Source: Acanthaster planci
Taxonomy: Eukaryota; Echinodermata; Asteroidea; Valvatida; Acanthasteridae
Direction of reading: 5' to 3'
Assembly (NCBI RefSeq): GCF_001949145.1
Contig: NW_019091563.1
Span: 230,549 to 255,831 of the forward strand
Length of the DNA: 25,283 bases
Made by a program: the position numbers and the translations under genes. The notes under the pieces are model-generated. The model did not search any database and was not told the origin of the DNA. It saw nothing but the letters and a program-made list of their open reading frames with translations. This document shows positions 1 to 9,926 of the stretch, one piece after another. Position 1 is the stretch's first letter. The number at the start of each line of letters is the position of its first letter.

Positions 1-105
1 CAATGGGGCGGACATAATGGGCCTGCGGACACAATGGGGCGGACAAAATGGGCCTGAAAAAGTTTGCGGACATAATGGGCCCTGTGGACATGATGGTCCG
101 GAACA
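1..105. repeat. GC-rich short tandem repeat
   Basis: Degenerate units of about 14-18 bp, alternating forms such as CAATGGGGCGGACA and TAATGGGCCTGCGGACA, run from the left edge to about 105. One copy carries an insertion (AAAAAGTTT). The short ORF lying across it is only a by-product of the repeat. The array probably continues left of the window. Confidence 0.75.
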
Positions 106-835
106 GACGTACGATCAGCTTTCATTTGTGTCATTTTTTGCTTTTGGCATCAAAATACCGCATCAACCATTTCACGTGAAGTTGAAACTTCTCGCGTCGG
201 TATATCTTTGATCTTGGAAACACAGATTCTCCCTTCCCAAGTTTAGGCCCCCCAAAAATCTCATGATTCCGGTCAGGAGCTGGCTCAAAAAGTAGAGTGC
301 AGCAACGCGGCTTTTTTCCCCTCACTTCTTTTCTGGAAGTGAAGGACGTATCCGCGCTATGTCCATTGCGACTGCATGCGCTCGTAACAGTGTGCGCTAC
401 AACACAAAAATAGACTGGCCTGGCACTTTTTACTTTTTAAAAGCATTTTTCATCTGGCACGTGTACACAGGACATAAGACCACCTCGTTTGTCTGGTTCC
501 CAGATGTAAATGTATAATGCAGAAATGACGCCATCTGAAAAAGAGTGCCCGACTGAATGTATTCGGATCCGGATACTTTTTGCCTCATTTTAAAGCTTTA
601 ATTGTGCGACTAGCACAATTAGAGACTTTTGATGGTGGCAAACTTTAGCAGTGAAGTAAGCCTAGACAAGTACGCACATTATGTAATACTTTTCCACAGT
701 CTTGCTGAATCCTGAATGTTTTTCACTGCTGGTGAAAAACAATCATTGAAGTTCCTTTTTTCTAATCACTGGGAATTGACAGGAATTTGTCGATGAAAAT
801 GGTCGCTTTAAACAGCTTAGTCTTTATTTCTTGAC
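106..835. other. Non-coding stretch, nothing recognised
   Basis: AT-rich sequence with frequent stops in all frames. No coding similarity, RNA gene or repeat was recognised. It is probably intron or intergenic sequence upstream of the ADAMTS-type exons. Confidence 0.5.
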
Positions 836-1197
836 GTCCAGGGGTCTTGATGGCCTGGTATTTTCATGTCCCGATGTCTTGGTGTCTTGATGTCTGGATG
901 TCCTGATGCCTTGGTGTTTGGATGTCGTGATGTCTTCGTGTCTTGATGTCTGGATGTCCTGATGACTTGGTGTCTGGATGTCGTGACGTCTTGGTGTCTT
1001 GATGTTTCGATGTCCTGATGTCTTGATGTTAGGATGTTTCGATGTCTTTATATGTGGATGTCTCGACTTCTTGATATCCTGTTGTTTTGGGGGACATCTG
1101 GGTGATGAGATTGGTTGTATGGGACTGGTTCTGAAGTTCTGACAAATTTCCCCTGATGTCCTGATGTCTAGATGTCTTGATGTCCTGATGTCATGAT
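836..1197. repeat. GATGTC minisatellite with 56-bp higher-order period
   Basis: The sequence is built from roughly 8-10-bp words of the type GATGTCTTGATGTCCTG, from about 836 to 1085 and again from 1152 to 1197. A longer period sits on top of this: the phrase GTGTCTTGATGT starts at 882, 938 and 994, exactly 56 bp apart. The first two 56-bp copies differ at only a few positions. The strand shown is T/G-rich and C-containing but poor in A. No coding role is seen. Confidence 0.85.
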
Positions 1198-2387
1198 AGC
1201 CCTAACTGCATCTAGGGCCTATGCTTTTGAATAGATAATTAAGTCGAATAATCTCCACTTTTAGATAGGTAAAAAGTCCCATTTAAATTTGAAGAAATCT
1301 GATTCAGATAAAAATAATGCGATTTCTTTAAATCTCCCCAATGCGCGCAATCTTGACCGTGACCAAAACATTGTTTGGTATTATCCGCTCCGAGCTGAGG
1401 TGTACCCGCAATCGGAAAAATAAAGACAGGTGGTTACAAGAGGGTGTTTGCACGCGTCGTGCATGTACGCAAAGACCATACATACCGGAGGTATGTATCA
1501 GTTACGCGTACTCAGCGTGTTCTGCGTCAAACGCGCATATACTTGCGCGCCTTATGCATGGCGCGCCTATGCGATGAGTACCAAAAATCACGCCCTCTTT
1601 CGTTCCACTCAGAGCGGATTAGTCAAGTTTTTATACGGTGTGGGTTGATACATTCTTCGTCGACGTGAGATACGTCAGTGGTTAGTGTTTAGTTTCTTAA
1701 TTTAATGGCCAAAGTACAGTATGGATTTGAAACGTCTATTTTGTTTACTCACATCACAAGTCCTTTCGTCCTGCAAAGTATGAAAAATGGATTTTTTGAC
1801 TGTTGAAACATAGGTCTAGTAATTTGTGAAATAGAAAAAAGGACCTAATCGACCAAATAATATAAGTAAGCCGCGCGTGCATGCATATTCTATGTCCGAA
1901 AAGAAAAAACTAACTATGCAGCAAGTCTTAATTAAGCTGTTTCCAGTTATCGTCTATGCTTTATCATCTGAAATTTTTGATCTCAAGATTGCTTTTACAA
2001 TGGAGCATACTGTTCAAAACCTCCACCCATGTTTATTTAGCCGTGCACTGTCACAATTACGCTATCAAGAGTCTGATTTCAGTAGCTGTCAGTCTGTTGA
2101 AATTCTATACCTTTGCGAGGGACCGCTATATTTTTTCTTTGTTGTTAAATGTATTTATTTCTTTAACTTGAAACCACTTTGAAGTACAAAAAAAAAAAAA
2201 ACCGTTGGAAAGAGATATTGTCAAACATCAAACTAACATGCTTTATTATGGTTTGGGGATATTGGGTTGCTGAAGAATTTGGAAGAAGTGCATATGTGAC
2301 CCCCACAATAAAAGTCATAATTCAGTTATCGTTCCGTATATATTATCATTCTCTACATTTTTCAATTTTATTCCACATCTTTAACAG
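1198..2387. other. Non-coding stretch before first recognised exon
   Basis: No convincing gene. Short overlapping open frames at 1341-1668 and 1877-2182 show no domain, no shared frame and no splice context. A run of 13 A occurs near 2188-2200. The last 30 bases form a pyrimidine-rich tract ending TTAACAG at 2387, which is the 3' splice site of the exon that follows, so at least the right part is intron. Confidence 0.5.
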
Positions 2388-2508
2388 AAACTAGGATGTA
2401 ACAAGCGGGTTGGTTTTCCCATGACCGATGATAATTGCGGGACATGCGGCGGAGACGGTAGTGATTGTACCTTTATCAGCAAAACCTTTACTGCTTCAAC
2501 GAAAAAGA
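2388..2508 (+). CDS. ADAMTS/ADAMTS-like exon: end of cysteine-rich region into spacer
   Basis: This 121-nt exon starts after a good acceptor (ATCTTTAACAG) and ends before donor GTAAGG. It encodes KLGCNKRVGF followed by DDNCGTCGGDGSDCTFISK. The C-G-x-C-G-G-D-x-S-x-C signature is the hallmark at the end of the cysteine-rich domain of ADAMTS proteases, ADAMTS-like proteins and papilin, just before the spacer. These are secreted extracellular-matrix proteins. The frame opens at phase 0 and ends in phase 1, and it joins in frame to the exon at 2753. An in-frame stop just upstream (2382-2384) and one just downstream confirm exon-sized coding. The usual Val of CGVC is Thr here. The catalytic domain, if any, would be left of the window, so protease versus ADAMTS-like cannot be decided. 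Confidence 0.86.
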
Positions 2509-2752
2509 GTAAGGTTTAAAACGCCGATAGCCTTACGTTACGTACATGTACATAATTTTATGTTTGTAATTTTGCTGTGAAATAAACTGTGAAATGACTG
2601 GGGCATTATCTGCAGAAATGCAAGGATGGTTAGTTACTGGTAATCCCTTAAACAAATCAGGAACTACCAAAACATGTTTACATGTGGTAAGCTGCACCGG
2701 AGAATAGAATATTTTGTTAATGAATGTTCGCTTTACCTGTCTGTCATTGCAG
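2509..2752 (+). other. Short intron (244 bp)
   Basis: Bounded by GTAAGG at 2509 and TGTCATTGCAG ending at 2752. Both neighbouring exons are in phase 1 at this junction, and the split codon becomes AAG (Lys). Minus-strand open frames across it are shadows. Confidence 0.8.
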
Positions 2753-2833
2753 AGTATCAGAGGGTAGACGTTCTCCCAGCTGGTGCTTGCAATATTGAAG
2801 TTACAGAAAAATCCAGGACTAATCATTTTCTTG
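2753..2833 (+). CDS. ADAMTS/ADAMTS-like exon: first part of spacer domain
   Basis: An 81-nt exon between acceptor CTGTCTGTCATTGCAG and donor G|GTAAGC. It encodes YQRVDVLPAGACNIEVTEKS and then RTNHFL plus one base of the next codon. This is the conserved spacer-1 pattern (aromatic, then V..IPAGA.NI.I.E.s..N.LAL) of ADAMTS-family proteins, where the beta-rich spacer follows the cysteine-rich domain and mediates matrix and substrate binding. Phase is 1 at both ends. Joining to 14913 makes the split codon GCA and restores the family motif FLAL. The normal IPAGA is LPAGA. It was picked out by motif and splice sites, not by ORF length. Confidence 0.87.
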
Positions 2834-2839
2834 GTAAGC

Positions 2840-3639
2840 TCAAGTTAATGCATGTCGAGTACATGCATTTCACGCTGAAGACAAGAAGGAAGAAGAGATT
2901 CCATCCATAGAGATAATAATTAACAATCTTTTGAGTCTGTCTATTAAAAAGTTAAATACTTGACCTCCGGTTTTGGTGATGGAGCAGTGGGGCATAGTAT
3001 GAAGTCACTTGGTAATGTCTCCAGGTTTAGCATTTGGGGAGACATCCTTCAAAAATGACTGTCCATTCTTCATCCAGAAAAGAGTCCTCACTACCAGGAG
3101 AGATGCTGGTACATTAGTGGTAAAGGTGATCCGTCTGGCACAAACTTTACTGTGAGTAAATTGATGTTTATTCACTCGATGATATTTATTCATCGAGTGA
3201 ATGTAAACATACAATACATAGTTACATTGTTAAACATAATTATGCAGAACTCGATACCATCATTGAACGAGCATTATCGAACGTTAATGAGCACACAAAA
3301 CTAATTCAGTACTATTCATACATTGATTCAAGCACTGGTTTCGTATTATCTCTTTGTTTCATCTTTTTGATTTTACTAGAATCATTCTGATTTTAAAAAA
3401 ATGTACAAGAGTGATTACCAGAAATATTACTACGTGCACTCATTAGCTGCTTCGGTGAAGTGCCTAAGCACCTACCGCTTTCGTTGTTAGCTGTTTCGGC
3501 AGCTGAAGCAGCTTTTAGAATCGTTCCTTTTTTCCTTCATTTTTTTGTGCAATTTTGCGAAAAAAGAAATCCTTTTTGTTCCGGCATTTCCGCAAATTGC
3601 GAAAAAGGCCGTCTCCTCCTCCTCCTTCACCTTCTCCCA
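2840..3639. other. Intronic sequence before the repeat field
   Basis: No gene recognised. An 8-bp inverted repeat GCTGCTTC (3446-3453) and GAAGCAGC (3505-3512) precedes a sequence with CGAAAAAAGAAATCC and GCGAAAAAGG words that recur near other super-unit ends. The first super-unit may therefore start anywhere between about 3430 and 3640. A minus-strand open stretch at 3005-3214 shows no recognisable domain. Confidence 0.4.
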
Positions 3640-4200
3640 CCTTTGTTTTGTACACGTTTATTCCACCTGCCACTTTAGTCCCTTGGCAAATTTGGATCTT
3701 TTTCAAACTTACATCATTGACGGACCCTTGTCTAAAGATGTGCATAGAACAATGACGTCATGATGGCGTCATCTAGTGATTTAATATTGATTTTTTTCTA
3801 TTCATTTTCTTCTTCTATTCATTCCTCTTCCTAATCTTCCTCCTCCTCTTCCCTTTGTTTTCTACACGTTTCTTTCACCACCCACTTTAGTCCCTTAGCA
3901 ACTTTGGATCTTTTTCAAACTTACATCATTGATAGACCCTTGTCTAAAAATGTGCATAAAAATGACGTCATGATGACGTCATCAAGTGATTTAATAATGA
4001 TTTTTTTCTATTCATTTTAGCCCATTGACTTTGTACACGTTTTCGAGACAATATTTTCGTACCTTAATAATCGTTGATCGTCGTCAAACTTAGAGCTAGC
4101 ACTAACTATAAAACGAAGACAATTCTGAATTATTTACCTTATGATGACTTCATCACGTGATTTATTATTAAATTTTGAATATTAAAATATTCTGTTGAAT
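3640..4200 (+). repeat. Type-B repeat units (about 170-210 bp) with paired CRE palindromes
   Basis: Three consecutive related units. The shared word TACACGTTT starts at 3651, 3863 and 4034. The first two units share ACTTTAGTCCCTT, GCAA(A/C)TTTGGATCTTTTTC and AACTTACATCATTGA, then one or two TGACGTCA palindromes, then AGTGATTTAATA(T/A)TGA. The third is more diverged. Related units recur near 5423, 7415, 15570, 15725 and 17595. They make up the left portion of the super-units. Confidence 0.85.
3963..3981. promoter_or_regulatory. Paired CRE palindromes, 11-bp spacing
   Basis: TGACGTCATGATGACGTCA contains two full CRE palindromes whose starts are 11 bp apart. The same arrangement, with one site sometimes mutated, recurs at 3753-3771, 5523-5541, 15665-15683 and 17687-17705. 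The binding role is inferred. Confidence 0.5.
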
Positions 4201-4689
4201 ATATTAAAATCCATTAAAAATTCTGTTTGCAGCAAGTGCCAGGATAAACTGTAATCTTAACCTTGTCTCGTGTAGGTCAAATAAAGTGACCCTTCCTTCC
4301 AGTAAAAACCGGGGGTAGGCTTATTGTTTCAAAGTGGTAAAAGTTATTAAGTTTTTTCAACGGAATTAGTCTGTCGGTGTAAGTACTGGGTTGAAATCCT
4401 GCTTATATCTTTGAGACGAAGTGTTTTAGGCAAATATTGAGCTGCTTTAGTGATGACGTCACCAATACTTTTTTTTCATGACGGACATTATCGACATTAT
4501 GGGAATGTCAAATGTTATTAATTTTGCCTCGATTCTACTTTTGGGTTGATTAAAAAAGGGGCGTGACACCTGACGATCTGTGTCCCCAAACAAGACAGGT
4601 GATGAAGTCAATAACAACACCACCTTAACCTGCAGATCCCACGGGGCGTCGTTTGCCTATGAATGTCAGAGTAGTTTTGAAGTTTATAT

Positions 4690-5180
4690 CATACAGTACT
4701 CCTTTGTGGTTCAAATCTTGCAAATATCTTGAATCGGCTGCTTTAGAGGAAAATTGACCTTCTGTGATGATGACGTCATGAGAAGACAAGTCACGTGACA
4801 TTAAAGTTTAACTCTTGAAGGCCCTATATCTCCTGATGGACATAAACAATCAGGTTCAAATCTTGCAGATATCTTGAGATAGGGGTGCTTTAGAGGAATA
4901 TTGACCTCATGCGATGATGACGTCATCAGGAGACAAGTCATGTGACATTAAAGGTGCACTCCTCAAAGCACTATATCTCGTGAAGTACATATTCGATTGG
5001 GTTCAAACCTTGTAGATCTCTTGAAAAAGAGGAGTATTAGACAAACATCGACCTGCTGCGGTAAGGACTTCATCGTGTGACTGGTCACGTGACATTGAAA
5101 GTAAAGGCCTATTTACAAGCTTATATCTTGTGAACTACAGGTTTGATCGGGCTGAAATTTGGTAGATAGATTTGACAAGT
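4690..5180 (+). repeat. Tandem array of about 147-bp units (array 1)
   Basis: About three copies. The GTCACGTGAC word starts at 4790, 4938 and 5084 (spacing 148 and 146). Each unit reads, in order: TTGACCT, GATGATGACGTCAT, about 12 bp, ACAAGTCACGTGACATTAAA, ACTCCTCAAAGC, CTATATCTC, a short spacer, GATTGGGTTCAAACCTTG, and GAxATCTTGA. The third copy has a weakened CRE (GACTTCATC). Confidence 0.85.
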
Positions 5181-5361
5181 GTTATAGACAAGGTGACATT
5201 ATGTAAAGGGTGCAAACTTTAATTCTTTATATCTCCTAATTTCCAAAAGTGTGACATTCAAATGTGGTAGTATCTCAAATGAAGGAATGCCCTTGTCTTA
5301 AGAAAAAAAGAAAATACGAAAAAGCCCTTTGCTCTGCCCTTGAAAAAGACAAAACCTCTAG

Positions 5362-6869
5362 TTTTTGCTTCCTTCTTCCTCTTCTGACCTTTTTTAATAT
5401 TTATTTCACCCCATTGACTTTGTACACGTTTTTGAGGCACTATTTTTGTAACTTAGTAATCGTTGATCGTCGTCAAACTTGCAGAAAGTACTTACTATTA
5501 AACGAAGATAATTCTGAAATATTTACGTCATGATGACGTCATCATGTGATTTATAATTACATTTTGAATATTTAAATTTTCTGTTAAATTTATAAAAACC
5601 ATAAAAAATTGACTGTGTCCCCCCGCAACTTTCTGTTTGTAGCAAGTGCCAGGATAAAATGTGGCCTTCAATTCATCTCGTGTGGGTCAAATCAAGTGAT
5701 CCTTCTTTCCAATCAAAACCAGACGTGGTCTTATTGTTTAAAAGTGGTAATAAGTATCGAATTGTTTTCAACGGTGTTAGTTTGCTGGGGTGTAGTATTT
5801 TTAAATTTTCTACTGGTGACGTCACCTTATTGTCGAGCGCCTTCTAGCAACCGGTTAAAAATTCCGGAAAAATGAATTTTGAATGGATGTCTGTGGCGAA
5901 GTTTGTCCTGATTGCCTGAAAATTAATGTAGATGATCATCTATACCAAGTCAACACGTGTGTGAAGTTTGGGGCTGAATACGTCATCAGACCGGAAGTTA
6001 GAGTAAAAACTTCTTTTATTCTTCAAAATTCGGTAAAAAATCAACCGTAAGAGATATAAGCGCCAATTGTGCATGAGGTGACAGCTAAAACATTGGTGTC
6101 AGCTGCATGAAGTGTACTTTTTCACTCACATGAAGTGCCGCCGACAAAAACCCATAAAATATAAATTTCCAACTCGAAAATCCCTTTAACATGCTGTGTA
6201 CATGCTACTGTGTGAGTGTTGATGCCCAACATCTGCTGCAACATAAACGGCATACAGTGCATAGGGCATATACCGGAAATTGGCAAAATGCCGACCACGT
6301 GCTGCCAAGAACAGATTGCACAAATCTGCACATTGCACAAAAACTGACAAAGGTTTAAAATATCTAATCTTTGCCTTTTCCGCGAGTAAGTGTAATATTT
6401 TGTATTGTATATTGTATTGTACATGTGTGATTGGGTTGAAACCGTGCAGGTAGTTAGGAAGGAAGGTTTACAAATGGAAATCAACCTCACGTGATGACAA
6501 AACCATCAGCAGACGAGTCACGTAACATTAAATTGTGCCTCATTTAAAGTTCTATATCTCCTGAAGTGTACATCCAATTTGGTTCAAATCTTGCAGATAT
6601 CTTGAAAAGGGAGTGCTTTAGAGGAATTTTGACCTGATGTGATAATGAAGTCATCAGGAGACAAGTCACGTGACATAAAAGATCCACTCTTTAAGGCCCT
6701 ATATCTCCTGAAGTAGATTTTTTATCTTGTTGAAAATTTGAAGATAACATGAAAGAAAGGTGTTATATACGAAACATGACATGATTTGATGATGACTTAG
6801 TTGTTCAAATATACAAAAGAATGCAAAAAAGCCATCTGCTCTGCTGTCAAACAGACAGATGAGCTCTAG
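5362..6869 (+). repeat. Repeat super-unit 2
   Basis: Begins with the pyrimidine-rich TTTTTGCTTCCTTCTTCCTC. It has one type-B unit (TACACGTTT at 5423, paired CRE at about 5523-5541) and the middle block (5640-5830). A block at 5880-6120 includes TGTGAAGTTTGGGGCTGAA and AAAAAATCAACCGTAAGAGA, followed by a block at 6125-6460. Two 147-bp units follow (GTCACGT words at 6517 and 6665). It ends with a hairpin (6840-6859) and CTAG at 6866-6869. The blocks align in order with 10020-10720 and 16110-16770. The minus-strand ORF at 6122-6490 lies in repeat sequence and is not credited as a gene. Confidence 0.78.
6840..6869 (+). other. Terminal hairpin plus CTAG of super-unit 2
   Basis: TCTGCTGT, loop CAA, then ACAGACAGA form a stem of eight base pairs with one bulged A. 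This is followed after six bases by CTAG and then a T run. The layout (short hairpin, about 10 nt, CTRR, T) is that described for Helitron 3' ends. Equivalent structures precede CTAG at 17534-17537 and the variant TTAG at 9923-9926. Confidence 0.6.
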
Positions 6870-8138
6870 TTTTTAGTTCTTTTTCAGTCCTTCCACCGGT
6901 CGACTTTGGCAGTTCACTAAATCTGATCGACTCCAAACTTTGCGCACCTTTTTGAATTTTGAATATTTAATTTTTACATAGACTTTGTACACAGATTGCA
7001 CGCAGTTTTCGGACTGTCCTATATCAGGCTATGAGGGCGCTATTGCAGAATACGGTTACACCTGCCTGAGGTCTCAATTTTCAACAAACTGTCCTATATT
7101 TAACCATAGGTGGCGTTGTTGAACAACAACATTAAGACTATACCTGAGCTTCGATTTTTTGCCATAGGGTTTGTACACACATTCGTCAAACATGATGCTT
7201 TAGCAGTCTTCAACTTCGATCGAGAATTACTACCAGAACAAAAGAGAAATCAGACCAAATTTTCCCTTCCGTTCAATTGCAAATATATCCAAAAGTAAGA
7301 AAATCGAATTATATTTCATAATTATTTTTTTCCAGTTTAGACAAAAATCAAGTGACATGGAATTAAAGGAGCAGTTTTCCTGCACACGTGTTTCTAACCC
7401 ATTGAATTTGTCCACGTTTACGCGCCACTATTTTGCAATGTTTGATCGTTCCTAAAGTGATAGCCACCAAAGACCCTGATGCATGATTTATTGCAAGGGG
7501 TTAGCTTCATAATGACGTCATCACTTATTTTTACATTAATTTTGGCTGTTTTAATCTTCCCCCGGGGTTTTTTTACACGATTTCAACACCCTGTCTGCGG
7601 CGCTTTGGTCAATCTGAATTATTCCCTTCAATGTTCACTTGAAGTCACTTGAACGAAGACAGGCTCCCAAAGGAAAATTTTCATCATGAATCATCAATCA
7701 TGGGATTTAATCTGCAGTTTTCTCCAAAGGTTTTGTACACGTTTTTCTACTACGCAATATTATCGATTTAATGGCAGTAGTCCCGAAGTTCGGCTGAGAA
7801 TTACTGCGGACGAAAGAGAAATCGTATTTTTATCTTGGTCTTTGTTCGAGTATACATTTACCCAAGTGTTCAAATATCAAATAATATTTCGTAATTCTTC
7901 TTTCAATGTAAACGAAAATCACGTGATTTGACTTGAAAATTGCAGTTTTTCTTAATAGGTTTTGTGCATGTTTTTCAAAAGGAAGACTTTGGCACTGTTA
8001 TCGATCGGAGTTCATGTTAGGGGCACACACTAAGGACACGCTAGAAAAGGTTCCCCAACAAGTTCTCATAATGACGCAATCAGCTGGCAAGTCACATGAC
8101 ATTAAAGGGGAACTCCTCAAACCACTATATCTCGTGGA

Positions 8139-9540
8139 TTACATGTCCGATTGGGTTGAAACTTTGTGGATGGCCACTGTAATTAGCATCGTATCTGCTT
8201 CATCATGATCCATCATTAGCTCCCTGACAGGTTTTACTCCCCAAAGAATGTTAGTATGTGTGGCACTCGTATACATCTCATTATGCGTGAAAGCTGTGAC
8301 AAATATTTCCTTCTGGTTTTGGTATCTCTGCATGAATCTGTTAGGAAAAAGAATACCGATTTCTTGCTTGGTCTTCTGGTGACTGAGGAACTTTGCCATG
8401 TGATGTTGTATGTTGACGTCTCAATCTGCAACATACGTGTGTTTGGCAGAGAGGCATAGAGGGTATTTCAAAAATTCACCATGTTCTTGCTGCAGCAATA
8501 TTTCCTCGTTGTCATTCCTACTGCCAGAACCTGAATGTTTTCTTTGTTAACGTTTCTGAAGCCAGTGTTTGGGTCATCTGGCACATGCGAAACCTGCCTG
8601 TCACGTTTTGTTGCACAGCAGTTGAGACTCTGTGTAAGTGCTGCAACATTAATGCAGTGTCCCCGCTTTTCAGCCAGCATATCTTGCTTCCTGCCTGCGA
8701 GAACTTGCTTGAAGAACATATGCACCTGAGGCGGAACTTCGTGAACTTGAATATGGCGCCTAAGAATTCCAGCGGCATCTGCAAGAACGGATAATTCTGT
8801 GTTCTTTCTTTCTAAGGCTGCCTTCATAATTTCTGTCTCAATGCTTGTAGACGACACAGTTACCGGCTTTGATCCTGTACTGTTGACAATTTTGGCATGC
8901 GGGGGACTGTCTGTGAATACAAGAGTCAATTTAGGATACGAACTCAAACTCTGCAGATGTGATGAAAGATTGTAGGTGTGGATTGTCACTTTTGCTCCCT
9001 TACTTTTCTTTTGGGACCTTTTGTCCCGTTGATTGACATAACACCTGAGGCGAAACTTCACTTCAATGGCCCTTGCATCAGTATTGCTGATGGCTGTATT
9101 CATTCATATTTCAAGTTCTTGGTTACCAGAAATATAATCTCGGATACGCTTTCCAGTATCAATGGTCATACAGCTGTGTAACTTTAAAAGCACAACTCCT
9201 TGTTGAAAGGAATGACATCTGATCTTGTGATCCTGGTACTTGAGCTCGTTCAAGCATGTGATGGGGTCTCCACCACTGGGTTTTCAGACATTGGTTTGAA
9301 TCGTTTTTCAGCCCGACGAATGTGATCTTTGTTTGTTGCTTTTTGGTAACAACTTCTGTCTTACATGTAGCACATTTTGTACCTCTCGGCTAATTAGTCA
9401 TGGGGTTCTTCCGGAGATTTCGTATGATGGTAATGAACTCCGTTTCACAAAGGCTTGCATGTTGACTGACACAGTCGAGTAGTTTTTGTATCGCCTCTGG
9501 CTTTGGTGAATTTACAAATGGCTCATCATTGTCTGGAAGA
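8139..9540 (-). pseudogene. Decayed gene fragment of an uncharacterised metazoan multi-copy protein family (HEEADTR-type motif)
   Basis: Reading on the minus strand, three separate open pieces keep protein-like content. The piece at 9540-9393 (LPDNDEPF, then KPEAIQKLLDCV, then NLRKNP) runs into a stop. A piece around 9365-9250 contains CYQKATNKDHIRRAEKRFKP. Then come 9103-8468 (211 codons, with VPPQVHMFFKQVLAGRKQ and NIQVLAVGMTTRK) and 8399-8139, containing DHDEADTMLI. From memory, the order (PF..VQ.LLD, CY..xTNK..I.RAEKRF, PP..FF..L, then NHEEADTR) matches large uncharacterised invertebrate proteins of repeat-like abundance. The usual HEEADTR reads HDEADTM here. Stops and frame changes show it is dead. 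It lies antisense in the ADAMTS-type intron. Function unknown. Confidence 0.55.
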
Positions 9541-9894
9541 TGACAAAAATGACGGCACAAATAGGCTTTATTGTTGTTATTATCATGTCAGTAAACAAGC
9601 AAGGACCTTACACGAATTACTTTTATCATTAACTTATGTATTCCGACCTAGAATTTCTAAAGTTATACGCAAAATACCTGTTTTTATTCCTTTTTCACCC
9701 AAATATCGGTCAGAAGGATGTTTCCAACTCCCGAAAAATTGGAAACATAGAAATTCTGAAAAAGAGGCTTTCAGGATTCCAAAACTGTTTTCAGATTGCT
9801 TCTAGGTTTTAGAAAGCATTAGATCCCTTTTTATACATAAGGACCCCCACTAAAAGCAAATTTCTTCAGAACAAAAAGGCGAACAAGCAATGTG

Positions 9895-9926
9895 TTCTGT
9901 CCTTGTGACAGAAACAGAACCCTTAG
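9895..9926 (+). other. Terminal hairpin of super-unit 3
   Basis: Perfect stem TTCTGTC/GACAGAA with loop CTTGT (9895-9913), followed by CCTTAG and a T run. It occupies the same position as the hairpins before 6869 and 17537. The last four bases are TTAG rather than CTAG. Confidence 0.6.

Larger units (their letters stand above)
3640..5361 (+). repeat. Repeat super-unit 1
   Basis: Order: three type-B units (3640-4200), a middle block (about 4210-4470) containing CAGCAAGTGCCAGGATAAA and CTTATTGTTT, a less conserved part, then a tandem array of about 147-bp units (4690-5180), then a terminal block ending CTCTAG at 5361. The next super-unit begins directly with TTTTTGCTTCC. The middle block is repeated at 5640-5830 and 15890-16080. 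No coding capacity is visible. The left limit is approximate. Confidence 0.75.
6870..9926 (+). repeat. Repeat super-unit 3 (diverged, with embedded gene relic)
   Basis: Begins TTTTAGTTCTTTTTCAG directly after CTAG. It holds diverged type-B-like units (TGTACACG or TCCACG words near 6987, 7410, 7735 and 7965; CRE at 7513-7520; CACGTGATTT at about 7920) and one 147-bp unit (GTCACATGAC at 8091). At about 8170, within the next 147-bp unit, the repeat stops and an antisense gene relic begins. Repeat-family terminal sequence reappears at about 9865-9926 with a perfect 7-bp hairpin (TTCTGTC, CTTGT, GACAGAA). The interval 9541-9864 has no recognised content. The ORF track frames at 7110-7931 are not credited. 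Confidence 0.6.

Noticed and set aside
1341-1668. Overlapping plus-strand ORFs with several Cys
   Set aside because: Three frames compete, none shows a domain or the ADAMTS Cys-rich pattern, and no splice sites fit the phase-0 acceptor at 2388.
1877-2182. 101-codon ORF
   Set aside because: AT-rich, low-complexity hydrophobic content, no domain, isolated.
2674-2910. Single ORF through the second exon
   Set aside because: Only 2753-2833 is coding by motif and splice sites; the flanks are intron translated by chance.
3005-3214. Minus-strand open frame
   Set aside because: Looks somewhat protein-like but matches no family I recognise and has no context.
6122-6490. 122-codon minus-strand ORF
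   Set aside because: Lies in a repeat block whose other copies (10250-10500, 16360-16690) do not keep the frame open.
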